Shown: one piece after another, positions 1 through 10,843 of the stretch | Layout of the letters: the number at the start of each line of letters is the position of its first letter | Numbering within the stretch: the first letter of the stretch is position 1 | Made by a program: the position numbers and the translations under genes | The notes under the pieces: generated by a model | The model's database searches: none | What the model was told of the DNA's origin: nothing | Seen by the model: the letters and a program-made list of their open reading frames with translations, nothing else | Source of the DNA: Ilyonectria destructans | Taxonomy: Eukaryota; Ascomycota; Sordariomycetes; Hypocreales; Nectriaceae | Length of the DNA stretch: 64,000 nt | Direction of reading: 5' to 3' | Assembly (NCBI GenBank): GCA_020740775.1 | Contig: JAHEWK010000014.1 | Span: forward strand, 2,294,001-2,358,000

Positions 1-1637
1 CCATCGAGCCTCTAGAGCGTACGCCGCTCTCGATAGCAGCACAGAAGAGGCATGGAGGTGTCGTCGAGCTACTGCTTGGGCATCCCAGCGTTAACTCTAA
101 CTTGGACTTCGGGTTCGATCATCCTACACCACTGTCATTTGCAGCAGAGAATGGCCATGCTGAAATAGTTGAGCGGCTACTTGGGCATCCGAACATTAAC
201 CCCAACCTCTCCGACGAAAAATACCGTACACCACTCTCTCTTGCAGCAGAGGTTGGCCACACTGAAGTGGTGAAGCTGTTGCTTGGGCACCCTGACATTG
301 ACCTTCACATCTCCAATCGCAACAATCGCACACCACTCTCGTTTGCAGCAGAGAATGGTCATACTGAAGTGGCCAAGCTGCTACTTGGGCATCCCGACAT
401 GGACCGTAACCCCCTCCGCTACAACAATTATATACCACTCAAATGGGCTACAAACAATGGGCATATAACTGTTGTCGATTTACTTCTTGAGAAGGAAAGA
501 AGTAGAGCAAAGTTCAACACATGCTATATTCAACAGGCGCTACTTTGGTCTGTGCACAATGAGGAGATTGCACTTGTAAAATTACTTCTGACTTGCAAAC
601 ATGCTGGAACTAGTCTTTTATTCAGGTATTACCAAACTGCGCTTTGGTGGGCTGCAGCCTCTCAGAATCCAGACCTAGTGGAGTTGTTTTTTGCATGCGG
701 CTACGTCAAGCGAGGTTTCAAGGACGAGGATGACTTTGACATGCGCGGAACTACAAAACACGTCAAATTACTCAGAAACATTCTACTTGGCTTGGAAAAC
801 GTTGATCTGGAGTCTAAGAATGGGCGTGGCCAGACACCGCTCCATTGGGCAACAGAGTTTGGACAAAAGGACGTTGTCAAGTCAATCCTCAGAACCGATG
901 TTGACTTGAATCGGAAGGATTTCGACGGCCGAACTCCCCTACTAACAGCGGCGATATGTGGGAACAGCGAGATTACGGAACATTTGCTAGCCCAAGATGG
1001 CATTGATCCTAACGCTGGAGACAACACCGGTATGAACCCACTTCTAGTAGGTGCCTATAATGGACATGAGTCTATCGTGAGACTCCTACTAGCTAAAGAT
1101 GGCGTTGATGTAAACGCTACAGACACCATGGGTCAGACGCCACTCACAGTAGCTGTCAGTAATGGATACGAGCCTATCGTGAGACTGCTAGTAGCTAAAG
1201 ATGGCGTTGATCTAAACACGAGAAATCCGCTGCATCTAACGCCACTTGCCGTAGCTGCCAGTCGTGGAGACGAGTCTATTGTGAGACTGCTACTAGCTAA
1301 AGATGGCGTTGACGTAAACGCTACAGACATCTGGGGTCAGACGCCACTCACAGCAGCTGACTTTAATGGACACGAGTCTATTGTAACACTGCTACTAGCT
1401 AAAGAAGGTGTTGCAAACGCCGCACACGATACGTATCCGACGCCATACTATATGGTAGGCGATGGTGAACATAATTCTACCGCGACGTTGCTTGGTGTCA
1501 ACGGTGGGGTTGATTTGAGATTCCAGAGTGTGAGCGTCTTTGCGCCGCCTGATCGGATATCAGCAAAACACCTCAGGGATGAGTCAGGAGTTGATGCAAG
1601 AAGATTGAGGCACAAACCAGAGAGAGATAATTTATGA
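1..1637 (+). CDS. Ankyrin-repeat protein, 5' end outside the window
   Basis: The frame is open from position 3 to the TGA at 1635-1637 and already encodes ankyrin repeats (TPLSIAAQKRHGGVVELLL) in its first codons, so the gene enters from the left edge and its start is not visible. About 545 residues can be read. Repeats of roughly 33-36 residues follow the TPL..AA..GH..VV.LLL pattern. Late repeats (about 1050-1420) share nearly the same phrase, SIVRLLLAKDGVDVNATD, so they probably arose by recent internal duplication. The last 70 residues no longer fit the repeat. Long ankyrin C-termini of this kind are usual in fungal NLR-type (NACHT) proteins such as the one at 44195-49745, but whether this gene has a NACHT domain upstream cannot be seen. 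No membrane segment or catalytic motif is visible. An ATG-based start inside the window would be artificial. Confidence 0.85.
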   Translation, partial: IEPLERTPLSIAAQKRHGGVVELLLGHPSVNSNLDFGFDHPTPLSFAAENGHAEIVERLLGHPNINPNLSDEKYRTPLSLAAEVGHTEVVKLLLGHPDIDLHISNRNNRTPLSFAAENGHTEVAKLLLGHPDMDRNPLRYNNYIPLKWATNNGHITVVDLLLEKERSRAKFNTCYIQQALLWSVHNEEIALVKLLLTCKHAGTSLLFRYYQTALWWAAASQNPDLVELFFACGYVKRGFKDEDDFDMRGTTKHVKLLRNILLGLENVDLESKNGRGQTPLHWATEFGQKDVVKSILRTDVDLNRKDFDGRTPLLTAAICGNSEITEHLLAQDGIDPNAGDNTGMNPLLVGAYNGHESIVRLLLAKDGVDVNATDTMGQTPLTVAVSNGYEPIVRLLVAKDGVDLNTRNPLHLTPLAVAASRGDESIVRLLLAKDGVDVNATDIWGQTPLTAADFNGHESIVTLLLAKEGVANAAHDTYPTPYYMVGDGEHNSTATLLGVNGGVDLRFQSVSVFAPPDRISAKHLRDESGVDARRLRHKPERDNL

Positions 1638-4260
1638 AGTCTTGCTGAGACGGATGTAGTTAAAGCACGAGGGATACATTTTAATAGATAATTAGATTTA
1701 CCCGTTTACCTTTCATAATGCATTTGACGGATATGGAACCTCGTCGAAGGCTCGAACAGGCAGGAAGTTGATGAGGCAAGTATTGACAAGGAATATCGTG
1801 ATGGATGCCGCGACGGGTATGTGATTGTCCCAGTAATTGACGATGATGGGAAACGCCGATGCTTCGACAGCGAAAACTGCGATCCAACAGCCCCAATATT
1901 GCCAGCCAACGGCAAACCCAAGCGTCGATGGCTATGTTAGTTGCGGACTAGAATTGGCAGAGTGTACTTACGGGATCCACGAATCGCGTTGCATATGACA
2001 CAAACGAACGTGTTACCGGATACTAAATTGTCATATCCAGAATATCCAAGATGAGTTCAGTCAGGGTGTGCATCGCAAGAAACTAGAATTCACCAACTGG
2101 CCGAGGTAGCAATCATCAAGTACAGAACGAACGACATGACAGAGAAGGCGATGACCACAGCGGCAGGCCCTCCTCTCTTCAAAGCAGAACCAGTGCCGAT
2201 AGAAAAACCAGTGCCGATATCAGATCCAATAGCAATCATCTGACAAAGCATCATATTAGTCGCATATGCTAATTTTCAGTGACGGAAAACAGTCCTGAAC
2301 ATGCCGACTGCGAAGCGCCCTCTTCAGCCCTTGATGCCCATAACGGGCCGGCTGAGGGACTATTTCGGTGCTTCCTTGTTCAAGATCACTTTAGGACCTT
2401 GGTGATTTCGCCGTATTTGTTTCCTTTTCCGTTGTCACTGAAAACGTTGGACGAGCCACTATTAATCTTGTAGAAGTGTTGTGTCTGTGTTGAGAATGAG
2501 GATAAGGTCACTTTATAGAGCCTGGCACCGCGGCACAGATCAAGACACTCCAAATAAGGCTATTTTGACGGGCCAATAGCTTTGGGAAAATGGCCCTGGC
2601 GTTTCTGGGGTATGCAGTTTGGTGCGAGAAAGTTCAGCGACTTGCTGCTTCACCTGTCGCTATACATCGTACTTTAATTGCCCACAGTCGGGGAATTTCC
2701 AGCACATCTCCCTACCAGCCGGCGCGTCTAACGCGACGGAGTCCCGTGGTGGTGTGGCCGGCTTGCGCCGCGCGAGATGGGAAGAACATCCAGTCATGTG
2801 TTGAGTTCTTCGGTGAGAGCAGTGAATGGACTTTGGTACAGCAGGTCTTTCTCCCGGCATCCTATGTTTGCAGTATGACTTCGAAAATGGAAAAGATCAC
2901 GTCTCGTCTTTCCGTAATACGTCTTTCCGTAATACGTCTTTCCGTAATACGAGACGTTGCACATACATTGTCACGGCCTCCCGCCGGAAAAACGCAAACA
3001 TTTCAAGGCGGCCAATAGTTGACACTATCCTTGAACGCCTAAAACGCAGCCCGCCCCCTAATTAAGTCAGAATCAGCCCTGGCGCCATCCCCTCCCTCTC
3101 CCGATAGAGAACAAGCCCGGCCACGTTCAACGCTACGACAGCGGCTAAAGCGACGCATCAGTGGATCTGTGATGGCCAGCACTCTGGCGTGACCTATTGC
3201 GGCGCTTCATTTCCCTGGCGGACCCTGAAAACTTGCTCTTGTGGTAGATGTCAAACCATGAAATCGGGTACATCTAGTTTACGAGCCCCTCCACGCCCAA
3301 AACACGGCCGCGTATTGGCCCAGCTCGCATCTGACACGTCACAGTATCGATTGCCTTGCTGTACGACGGCGTAGGTGTCGTAGGCCTCGCGTGGCACAAA
3401 CCGCACAGCCTCACGGCATTGCCACCGCCAAGTGTGTTTGCCTACTTGGCAGCGTCGGTAGATTGAGCCGCTGAGGCATAATGGCAACCAGGCAATCGAG
3501 AGAGCGTTATCAACGACCGCGCTGGTTTTAGTAATGGACATGACACGTCGAATGATGGTAGAGTCGCACTCGATGTAATCCAGCTGTGTTGATTGCCAAG
3601 GAGCTGCTCTAAGCATAGCACTTCTCATCATGCGTATTTACCAGGTGGATCTTCGGGAGCCTTGGCAATCCATGGGCGGATCACTATTAGTACTCCATCC
3701 GACGCGGGGTTTGGTTCGCCCTCCACGGCTTGCGTATCAGGCTGAACCAGCCTATAACCGAGAGGTCTCCCAGTAGTGTTGGAGGCGTATGCAAGTACAA
3801 CTAGAGCCAACACGCAATCCTTGCAAGCTGTACCACGCAGAGCCTGGTGGTAATGACGGCTGCAGCTCGTCGAATCACACCCTTCACTGATGAGGGAGAT
3901 GCACATTGTCACACCCTCCTCCTCCCGCAGGTAAAATTGTGGACTGTTGGTGGCCACTTAGAAGTCCTCATCATATGTGACGACCCGTTAGGCTCACTCA
4001 CCGGCGCCCTGATGAAGGCAAACAGTTCGCCCAATCATCACGTGGACAATCTGTTCACTCGTGACCTCTGGCATTGCTTTTGCCAAGGTCGTAGTACATT
4101 ACCTGCAAGGTGCCTGTCATGATCTTGCCCTTTCCATCCCCCTCTCACAAGCTCGCTAGCCCTCCATCGAACAGACCTATCCAGACGTATCTTCGTCTTT
4201 TCGCCGCTTTGGTATTCATCGACTCACCTTTTCCCCTGTTCCATTTTTCTCAGCCTGAAT
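1638..4260. other. Intergenic stretch, 2.6 kb, no assignable gene
   Basis: No recognisable gene. A coding-like run without an ATG lies at 1728-1939 (+) and reads DGYVIVPVIDDDGKRRC; it could be a remnant exon. Minus-strand frames at 3251-3631 and 3628-3957 are open but match nothing I know. A 15-bp triple repeat lies at 2905-2949 and is listed separately. Confidence 0.5.
2899..2957. repeat. 15-bp tandem triplicate inside an 8-bp inverted repeat
   Basis: The unit cgtctttccgtaata occurs three times without change at 2905-2919, 2920-2934 and 2935-2949. The array is bracketed by acgtctcg (2899-2906) and its exact reverse complement cgagacgt (2950-2957). No coding gene covers it with confidence. 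Confidence 0.9.
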
Positions 4261-5414
4261 ATGTCCGCACCAGCATCTGCATCTCCACAACGAGGCGATG
4301 TAGGCACAATCATGTGGTTACCCAAGTATAAAACCTTAAAAAAGGAATACTTGGTTCACGATGGCGAGGATTGCTTCGACCATCCTGTGGTTGTTCTCTC
4401 TCCTCCAGTACAAGAAATGGTTGAAATCTTGATAGTATGTACACTTTAAAACCAAACTTCAGCCTGTTTTTATTGACCCACGAGAAGATAACCTCGATGA
4501 ATGGAAAATCGAGTCCAACCTCCTACTGGGACAAGGATATCCGCGATGGCTTTCTACCTATTTCCCCTTGCGACGCTCATCGAGAAAACCACCTACTTCT
4601 CCATCTCGACCCTGGATGCCAACAGAAGCTTAGGAAGAATTCACACGTAAAAGCTTCCAAGCTGTGGAGAGTCCTATTCAAGTCGCTGAAGGACTACTAC
4701 GACAGCCCAGCAAAGATCTACTTCAATGAAGCTTCGCTCAAGAAGCTAGTCGATTATACACGAACGAGGCGATGTGACGATTCGGTGAAAACGCTAGTCG
4801 AGTATTCGCCGCATACGCCAGTCGAACAATTGCCCGACAGGCCCTTCGGATGGTTTCACAAGAAAGTAGCCAACAAAAGTTCATGTCTTGAATCTCCCAC
4901 GACTCCGCCACAACAAGATCGGACCCCAGATCTGGATTCACAGGACTCTTCCTACACCCGAGATCCCTCCAACCCATGGGACATTTCACACCTCCAAAAC
5001 CCGTCCAACGCCCTGTTAGAAGACCAACACACCCTCGCCGATGCCATAGTTGTCCAAGACTTAGAGAACTGGCCCGCCACCAAGTATGCCCTCTCTGATC
5101 CCAACAGGCTCGGCATCCAAGCCTTAGAGAACTGGCTCGCCGCCGAGACTACTCTGCGCAAGGCCAACTGGCCCATCGTCCAAGCCTATCCCGCTGCCTA
5201 CAAGGCCCTCGCCGATGCCACTTCGCGCGCCGACGAAGCCGAAAACAAATGGGCAGCCATCTCTGGGGCAAAGCGCAGCCAAACCGGAGGGAAATACCCT
5301 TGGGGACGTCGTGCTACGCCTGATTTTCCAGCCTGCTGGCACAAATGGAAATTAGCTCCTTTTCGTCAGCTATTGGATGAAAAAGCTCGGGAGTTGGATA
5401 GAACCTCACAGTAG
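4261..5414 (+). CDS. Conserved fungal protein of unknown function, 2 exons
   Basis: Exons 4261-4434 and 4488-5414 join in phase 0 across a 53-bp intron (GTATGT...AAG) and give 366 residues. Exon 1 begins MSAPASASPQRGDVGTIMWL and exon 2 continues ITSMNGK...DIRDGFLPI, which resembles a widespread uncharacterised family in Pezizomycotina with a conserved N-terminal half of about 140 residues (IMWLPKY, DCFDHPVVVLS, ...LLLHLD..., KLRKNSHV). The second half is rich in Pro, Ser, Ala and Asn, low in complexity and probably disordered, with a short repeated LENW.A motif (two copies around 5062-5135). No signal peptide, membrane segment or enzyme motif is seen. An acceptor one codon earlier is equally possible. 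The protein is probably intracellular; its function is unknown. Confidence 0.75.
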
Positions 5415-7132
5415 CAGCCTCCCTATTTCCACCTGGGCTGCCTGCCCTTGCGTTTTGAGGACTTTGCGACGTCTCAGTTGCAATACGTCTCAAGTCAGTT
5501 CAGTCATGAACAAAGAGAGTGCGTGGGCTTCGGTCAGCATGATGTCCTCGGGTTACTAACAACCTTTGCATAGAACATTCCGGCGTAATGATTCTTCCTT
5601 GGTATTTAGCTTGGGATCACAAAGTTCAGCAGGCTTGATGCAAACGAAACTGGCAGAATAGCCAATCTTGTATATTTCTGCGCAGTATCGCATTTCCCGA
5701 AACGCCGGGCGCCACGGAAGAACATAGTGTCGGATAAAGAAACACAAATGATCAGGTACAACTTGGACTAATTTGGTAGATTGATATATGGGAAACATGA
5801 TTGAGCCTTGAAGCCAGGGCAGCCGCGATTACTTGTTGAACTCCGTCTATAGGCAAGTCCTATGACCGTCACGCTGTGCGACATCAAAAGGCGAGCCGCA
5901 TCGCAATGACAACTGGCATAGCGAATAACAAAGGAAGGAAATGACGGTCATGGAAGAGAATAGCGGTATACCTAGGGCCCAAGACAGCAGATTCTTTATC
6001 TTGTTCTGCTACCGATATTGAGCCCTCTTGGGACCCTCCATTGTTACCCATTCTGACTTCTAGGGCATGAGCGGAACATGTGGAGAAAATTTGCTCTAAT
6101 TCCCTTCAATTGCTAGCAACTTGTATTTGCATTTGAAATCTCGTGTCCCTATGATGTCTAATGCTTGTTCTCGTTGCCCCAGCGTACATCATTGCCAACA
6201 GTTATTTTTAATTCCCCCTTGCAAATTAATTGCAAATGGATATGAATGTCAGCGCCAATTGTTCTTACATCGTGTGTGCTATCGGTATTAGCTTCTTCGT
6301 TATCAAAATTTAGGCCCGAGGATGCCACCAAGCTGGCTAGCTGTTACAGGCGATTGTATTGAGGAGACGGTTCACTTGAGTGACCAGATTGTGAAGTTCA
6401 GGCCCAACTTTAAGCTCTGGCGTCGCCGAGTTATGGCGCCGAGAACAAACCGTCTCCATCTAGCCGAAATCTTCGCCTTGATAATTGTTGGCTTTTTGGA
6501 TACCAATAGCGAGGAAAGATGTTGCTGAGATGGTGGGTTGAAATAGGTCGTCGCTGCGTGTGTTGTCAGTTTGTGCACAGTAATAAACCAGACTAACCAA
6601 AAGGTGCAAATTATTTGCCCACACTAATGGCGTTTTTCACCTCAATTTCCTGCCGCTCCTCTTCTGTCGTTGAAATGTCGCTCTCGCTATAATTTTAGGA
6701 GGAAAATGATGCGCTAAGCGGAGTGGCGCTGTACGCTTTTCCTCGCGGCCTTCAAATGTCGCGTTGGCTTCCATCGCGCAAACGGAAAGAGCAACAAAGT
6801 ACGCCAAGAAAAAGGCGTGAGTACTATTTCATATTTTTCTAAATGCTTACCTATACAATTGGTACTTACAGGCCGAATCTCGGTCTCTTGTGTTCAGACA
6901 ATCAAGCCAAAATTCGATTCGCCTTGACACAAACACACTCTATATCGGCAATGGAACAATGGCCTATATCACATCACAATGGTTTGAAGTTTACTGTTAT
7001 CAACATGTTATATGTTTTGAGGAGAAAAGATGCATGCCTGAAGCTAATGTTTGGATGAGTTGTTTCATCGCCATCCGCATCATAATTTGAGATCGAAACT
7101 GTAAACTCCCCCTCCCCCAAAAAAAAGAAGAA
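5415..7132. other. Intergenic stretch, 1.7 kb
   Basis: AT-rich in the middle (about 6090-6310). Only short open frames (for example 6322-6528 +), none resembling a known family. I see no RNA gene. Confidence 0.5.
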
Positions 7133-7364
7133 ATGGAGGACTTGCATCTGCGTGTGGAGCGCCAAATTCTCCAGCGTGTGCCAAAGGCTAGGGCGCTCCT
7201 TCTTACTATTCGCATCTATCGAGGTCACTGAAGACAAGGAAGTCGCTCGGGCGTTGAGGGCGAGTATTGGGAGCTACGGCGAGGATGTGGCCACATACAA
7301 GAAGGAAGAATTGTGGGATCAAATGATGCGCTCGTATTTGGCGAACGTTTTGGGAGATGAGTAG
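7133..7364 (+). pseudogene. C-terminal relic of a DUF3445 (haem-dependent oxidative N-demethylase-like) gene
   Basis: Two frames together resemble the C-terminus of DUF3445 proteins. The frame from 7133 gives LHLRVERQILQRVPKARALL and LTIRIY, matching the family pattern LRVERQTLRRLPK...FTIRTY, then hits a stop at 7229. The frame that takes over near 7212 gives EVARALRASIGSYGEDVATY and KKEELW, matching the following helical segment, and stops at 7362-7364. A frameshift between 7217 and 7229 separates them. The rest of the domain (over 200 residues) is absent upstream, where a poly-A run at 7120-7128 precedes the fragment. I read this as a decayed, truncated gene. Family assignment rests on recall of the motif, not on a search. 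Confidence 0.5.
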
Positions 7365-7949
7365 GAGATTAAATCACCTACAGCCCTAGGCAGGCGAGCA
7401 CATCTTGACACTAAAATACCGAGAGATGGATGGAGAGATAAATCGTTGAGAAATTATCGTAGTGTCTGGATCCACATTTTTATACCCCAATGCCAATAAT
7501 TGCCATCTGCCCATCTAACTGAGTCGTTCTGGTGCGCCTTCGGGCCTATCCCAACAAATAATACGACAGTTCTTCTTCAAAGTCCCCAGAAAGACGAGTC
7601 ATCAGATCTGGAGGCGGTTCCGGAATTGTCGCCCGACGATCTCATATTCTCTGGGTACCGAGTACTAAGATGACCTAGATGATTCCTTGAAATAATATCA
7701 AAGCCAAGAAGGCTGTTAAATGATCCACTGTTACCCCCCAAGTTCGAACGGCTGTTTTCTTCAAGTACGGAGCATCACGAGATACGACCCTGCAATTTTT
7801 AAGACTGGACTCTTGGACGCAACAGTGCAATTGTCTGCCGCTTATAGTTCTGATGCTAAATGATCTATGTACTAAGCCCGCCCGGCACCGGGCCAAACAA
7901 ACTCTAGTAAATACTTGACATAATATACAAATTTCAAGTCGCGGAAATC
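7365..7949. other. Intergenic stretch, 3' side of the protease gene
   Basis: No gene or repeat recognised. It presumably contains the 3' UTR of the minus-strand protease gene. Confidence 0.5.
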
Positions 7950-9185
7950 TTACAGCGACTTCGTGGCCCATCCCAGCTGGGTGTTGCCACCATCAAACAC
8001 CACAAACCCTGCCTTGAGTGCAATATCGCCAAAAATGTTGATGCCAATATCCTCACTAGGCTGAAGTCCGCCAAAGCAGTTGTTGGATCCGTCACCCAGA
8101 GGAGCATAGTTCATGAACTTGGCGGGGATGGTAAACTTAGCATCGCTGACGCCAAAGGTGAAGGTCGGGACCTCGGCGTCACAAGGAAAAACATAGCCAC
8201 CCGCGGTACTGTCAAGCTTGGAACCTTGAACTTGAGAGTAGTAGGCCTTGTTGACCGCGCTGGGTAGCAAAAGGAGTGTAGTGCCAGTATCGGCGATGCC
8301 ATCGAGAGACGTCTGGGAGAACGTTGCGTCACCTACTGCATAGCCAGTAGACGTGAATTCCCAAAATCCCTGAGACGAGTCGACGGGCGTGTAGGTGATG
8401 TCTCCAGTGAAAGCAGACTTATCAATAAAGCCAAAGTTGTAGTTTCCGGGGGCATCTTGCTTAAGGTCTGCGGTAAATACCTTCGACTCAAGGTCGGGCA
8501 TAGCGCTATCAAAGAATGTTTTCTGCTGGGTTGGCTGAACAGTGTTGATTGAGCTAAAGGCTAGTCCGAGGAGGCCGTCGAGGTCCGATTCGGAGGTGAA
8601 GGTGTCGGAAACAGTCTTCGCAGCCTCGACAGCTTGGGCGCTAACAGTAAGGCCTCCCACGTTGACCTTGTCGAGATAGACGGTTCCGGAAGAGGAGCTC
8701 TTATCACCATAAGTGATAGACCACGTAGCACCAGCCAGGTTCTTCGAGGTGCTGCTCTTAGACGGGTCGTACTTGGTTTGGCCAGTAACCTCATTCGCAG
8801 TGGTCAAGGAGCTGAAGACCCAGAGGTCCGAGGATCCAGTATCGAAATCCAGGTTAAGAACCTGAGGCGGAGTCCCAATGCTGACAGGAGTCAACCACTC
8901 ACTATCGTTGTCGGTGGGTGTTGTGGTCGCATTACCCTCGTCGCGGCGAGTGTTGGCCGCCTTGACCTTGGTGACAGCAGCGGCGAGATCCGTGGGAAGA
9001 CGAACACCGTATTTTCGATATACTTTAGCGAGAGCCAAAGGGCCGCTCTTGGTATACTTGGTGTTCTTGACCTGGGCGATAGAGTAGCGGTTACCCCTGG
9101 GTAAGTCGGTGCCGGTGGGAGCGCCGGTAACAGTGGTGGCGAGTGCCAGAGTGGCAACGAAGAGCTCAGTAAGTGAGGGACTCAT
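7950..9185 (-). CDS. Secreted pepsin-like aspartic protease (family A1)
   Basis: A single-exon gene of 411 residues. A signal peptide (about residues 1-21, ending VTGA) is followed by a propeptide with basic sites (NTRR, 78-81) that would be removed on activation. The catalytic lobes carry DTGSSDLW (Asp115) and DTGTTLLLL (Asp299), the flap tyrosine is in ITYGD (Tyr159), and Cys335 and Cys370 are placed to form the disulfide conserved in penicillopepsin/endothiapepsin-type enzymes. The length is normal for this family (about 390-420). There is no C-terminal Ser/Thr region or GPI signal, so it should be a soluble secreted acid endopeptidase for external protein breakdown. The peptide transporter at 10844-13549 lies next to it on the same strand and would suit uptake of its products, though co-regulation is not shown. 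All key residues are present. Confidence 0.95.
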   Translation of the reverse strand: MSPSLTELFVATLALATTVTGAPTGTDLPRGNRYSIAQVKNTKYTKSGPLALAKVYRKYGVRLPTDLAAAVTKVKAANTRRDEGNATTTPTDNDSEWLTPVSIGTPPQVLNLDFDTGSSDLWVFSSLTTANEVTGQTKYDPSKSSTSKNLAGATWSITYGDKSSSSGTVYLDKVNVGGLTVSAQAVEAAKTVSDTFTSESDLDGLLGLAFSSINTVQPTQQKTFFDSAMPDLESKVFTADLKQDAPGNYNFGFIDKSAFTGDITYTPVDSSQGFWEFTSTGYAVGDATFSQTSLDGIADTGTTLLLLPSAVNKAYYSQVQGSKLDSTAGGYVFPCDAEVPTFTFGVSDAKFTIPAKFMNYAPLGDGSNNCFGGLQPSEDIGINIFGDIALKAGFVVFDGGNTQLGWATKSL

Positions 9186-10843
9186 GATGAAATTGTTAAA
9201 GAAAGTGTATGACCAGCAAACAAATACGATAATGAATGGTATGAACAGGAGATGTAATGAATGTGTTGGGGAAGTGATGCTAGAAGATGTGTTTGGTTCG
9301 ACTGTATTGGAGAGAATGCATCGCTGGTTATGTACTCGTTACCTGTTCTCATCCATCCAGGAGGATTAATCTCGAGAATCGTCAGATTTGACGCAGCCTC
9401 AGCATTGAAACTGTAGTTCGGCACTCGACATCCGCATCACCTCCCCGAAAGAGCCCTCCCGCGCTAGCTCAGAAGATCCCGAAACATCGAGGGCCAAGCA
9501 TTAGCGAATCTGTTTATGCTGCCATCTGGCCTTGGCATCTACTTGGCATTTGCTTGGCTCGCGGGTGCCGGGAGGGAGATGAAACGCATCCACGATGGTT
9601 CTTTTGCCGTTTCGCCTTCAAACGATCCGGGAAATCGGCAGCTAGCGAAATGGAGAAGGTGGATGATCTAGCGCGAAGAATGTCATCTGGCCACCTACCG
9701 AGACGGGAAACTCATCGGCGCGACGATGTAACGGCGTGAGGGCCAATAAGGAGAATCACATGACGACCTGACGCGGACAATTCGATACAGGCACCACGCA
9801 AGCCTCGGGACTCAGCATCAATAACTGGAGAGGACAGCTGGTGTGAGGGCGGATGGTTGAAGATGCTGGCGGCTCCTGATACTCACGCTAGTTTCATCCC
9901 GCTAGAACGTACAGGGGCATGTTGGCGATTTGATTAGTCCCACTGGGAGCCCCTGGAATGATTCAAGTTTGACGAAAAAGGTCCCAGATGGACGCGACGA
10001 CACTTGATTGGCTAGTGTAATCCCTGCTCCGCGATGGAGCTTTTGAATCGTGTCAAGTACACGACCTGGAGATTATGCAGATCGGGGCGGGACCACTAAA
10101 CGGAGATGATGATTCAATTCGAGAATGGAATAAACAACAAATGCGACATCTTCAAGCATGTCCTAGTTTGAAAGCGCCGAAGCTTAACGAAGGATCGCCG
10201 CAACAAGGGTTGAAACCAAAAAGTGCCTTCATAGTGGCAAACTATACTCTAACAATTAAGTCAGCACAAGCAATACTCGGCCAAATCTAACAGCAAGTCT
10301 TGGCGTTTGCAGAGGTCCAATCATGTCTATTTATTTTTACTGTAGAATTTAGCTGTGACAAGTAACTTTAGGCTGCGGTGGTGCATTACTTGCACCGTAT
10401 CCACGATTGACGTTAACTTCGCAGGCACTGTAATGTTGGTGTTGACCTCACTAACAGTTTTGTATACAGAACGATCGGCAGTACTTTGATGTTGGGCCAA
10501 GATAGGTGAGAGTCTATGTACCGAGGAAACGACTCTTCGCTATTATCTATCATCCCAGTTTGTTACATCCTATGCGCCTTATCGCAGTCTATGGGATCGG
10601 ACGAAACGAGGCCGATGTGTCACAAAATGCGAAGGGATTCACGTCACAGATCATTGATTCATAATGATTATGTTATTACGGGCTAGGAATAGCTATCTGC
10701 CCACAATGTTGTGCATCGTACAAATTCGTTAGGCACAAGTCTGTAATCCTTGCGATGGCTGAAAGCTATGTGGAGAAGACAATACGGAGGCCAGAAACCG
10801 CCTCATGCTCGCTGTATCAAACAGGCAGTGGAACAGCGATGCC
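9186..10843. other. Intergenic stretch, 1.65 kb, between protease promoter and OPT 3' end
   Basis: No gene recognised. It should contain the protease promoter (directly above 9185) and the OPT 3' UTR. The open frame at 9554-9739 looks fortuitous. Confidence 0.5.

Noticed and set aside
8634..9104. 156-residue open frame on the plus strand
   Set aside because: Antisense to the aspartic protease gene.
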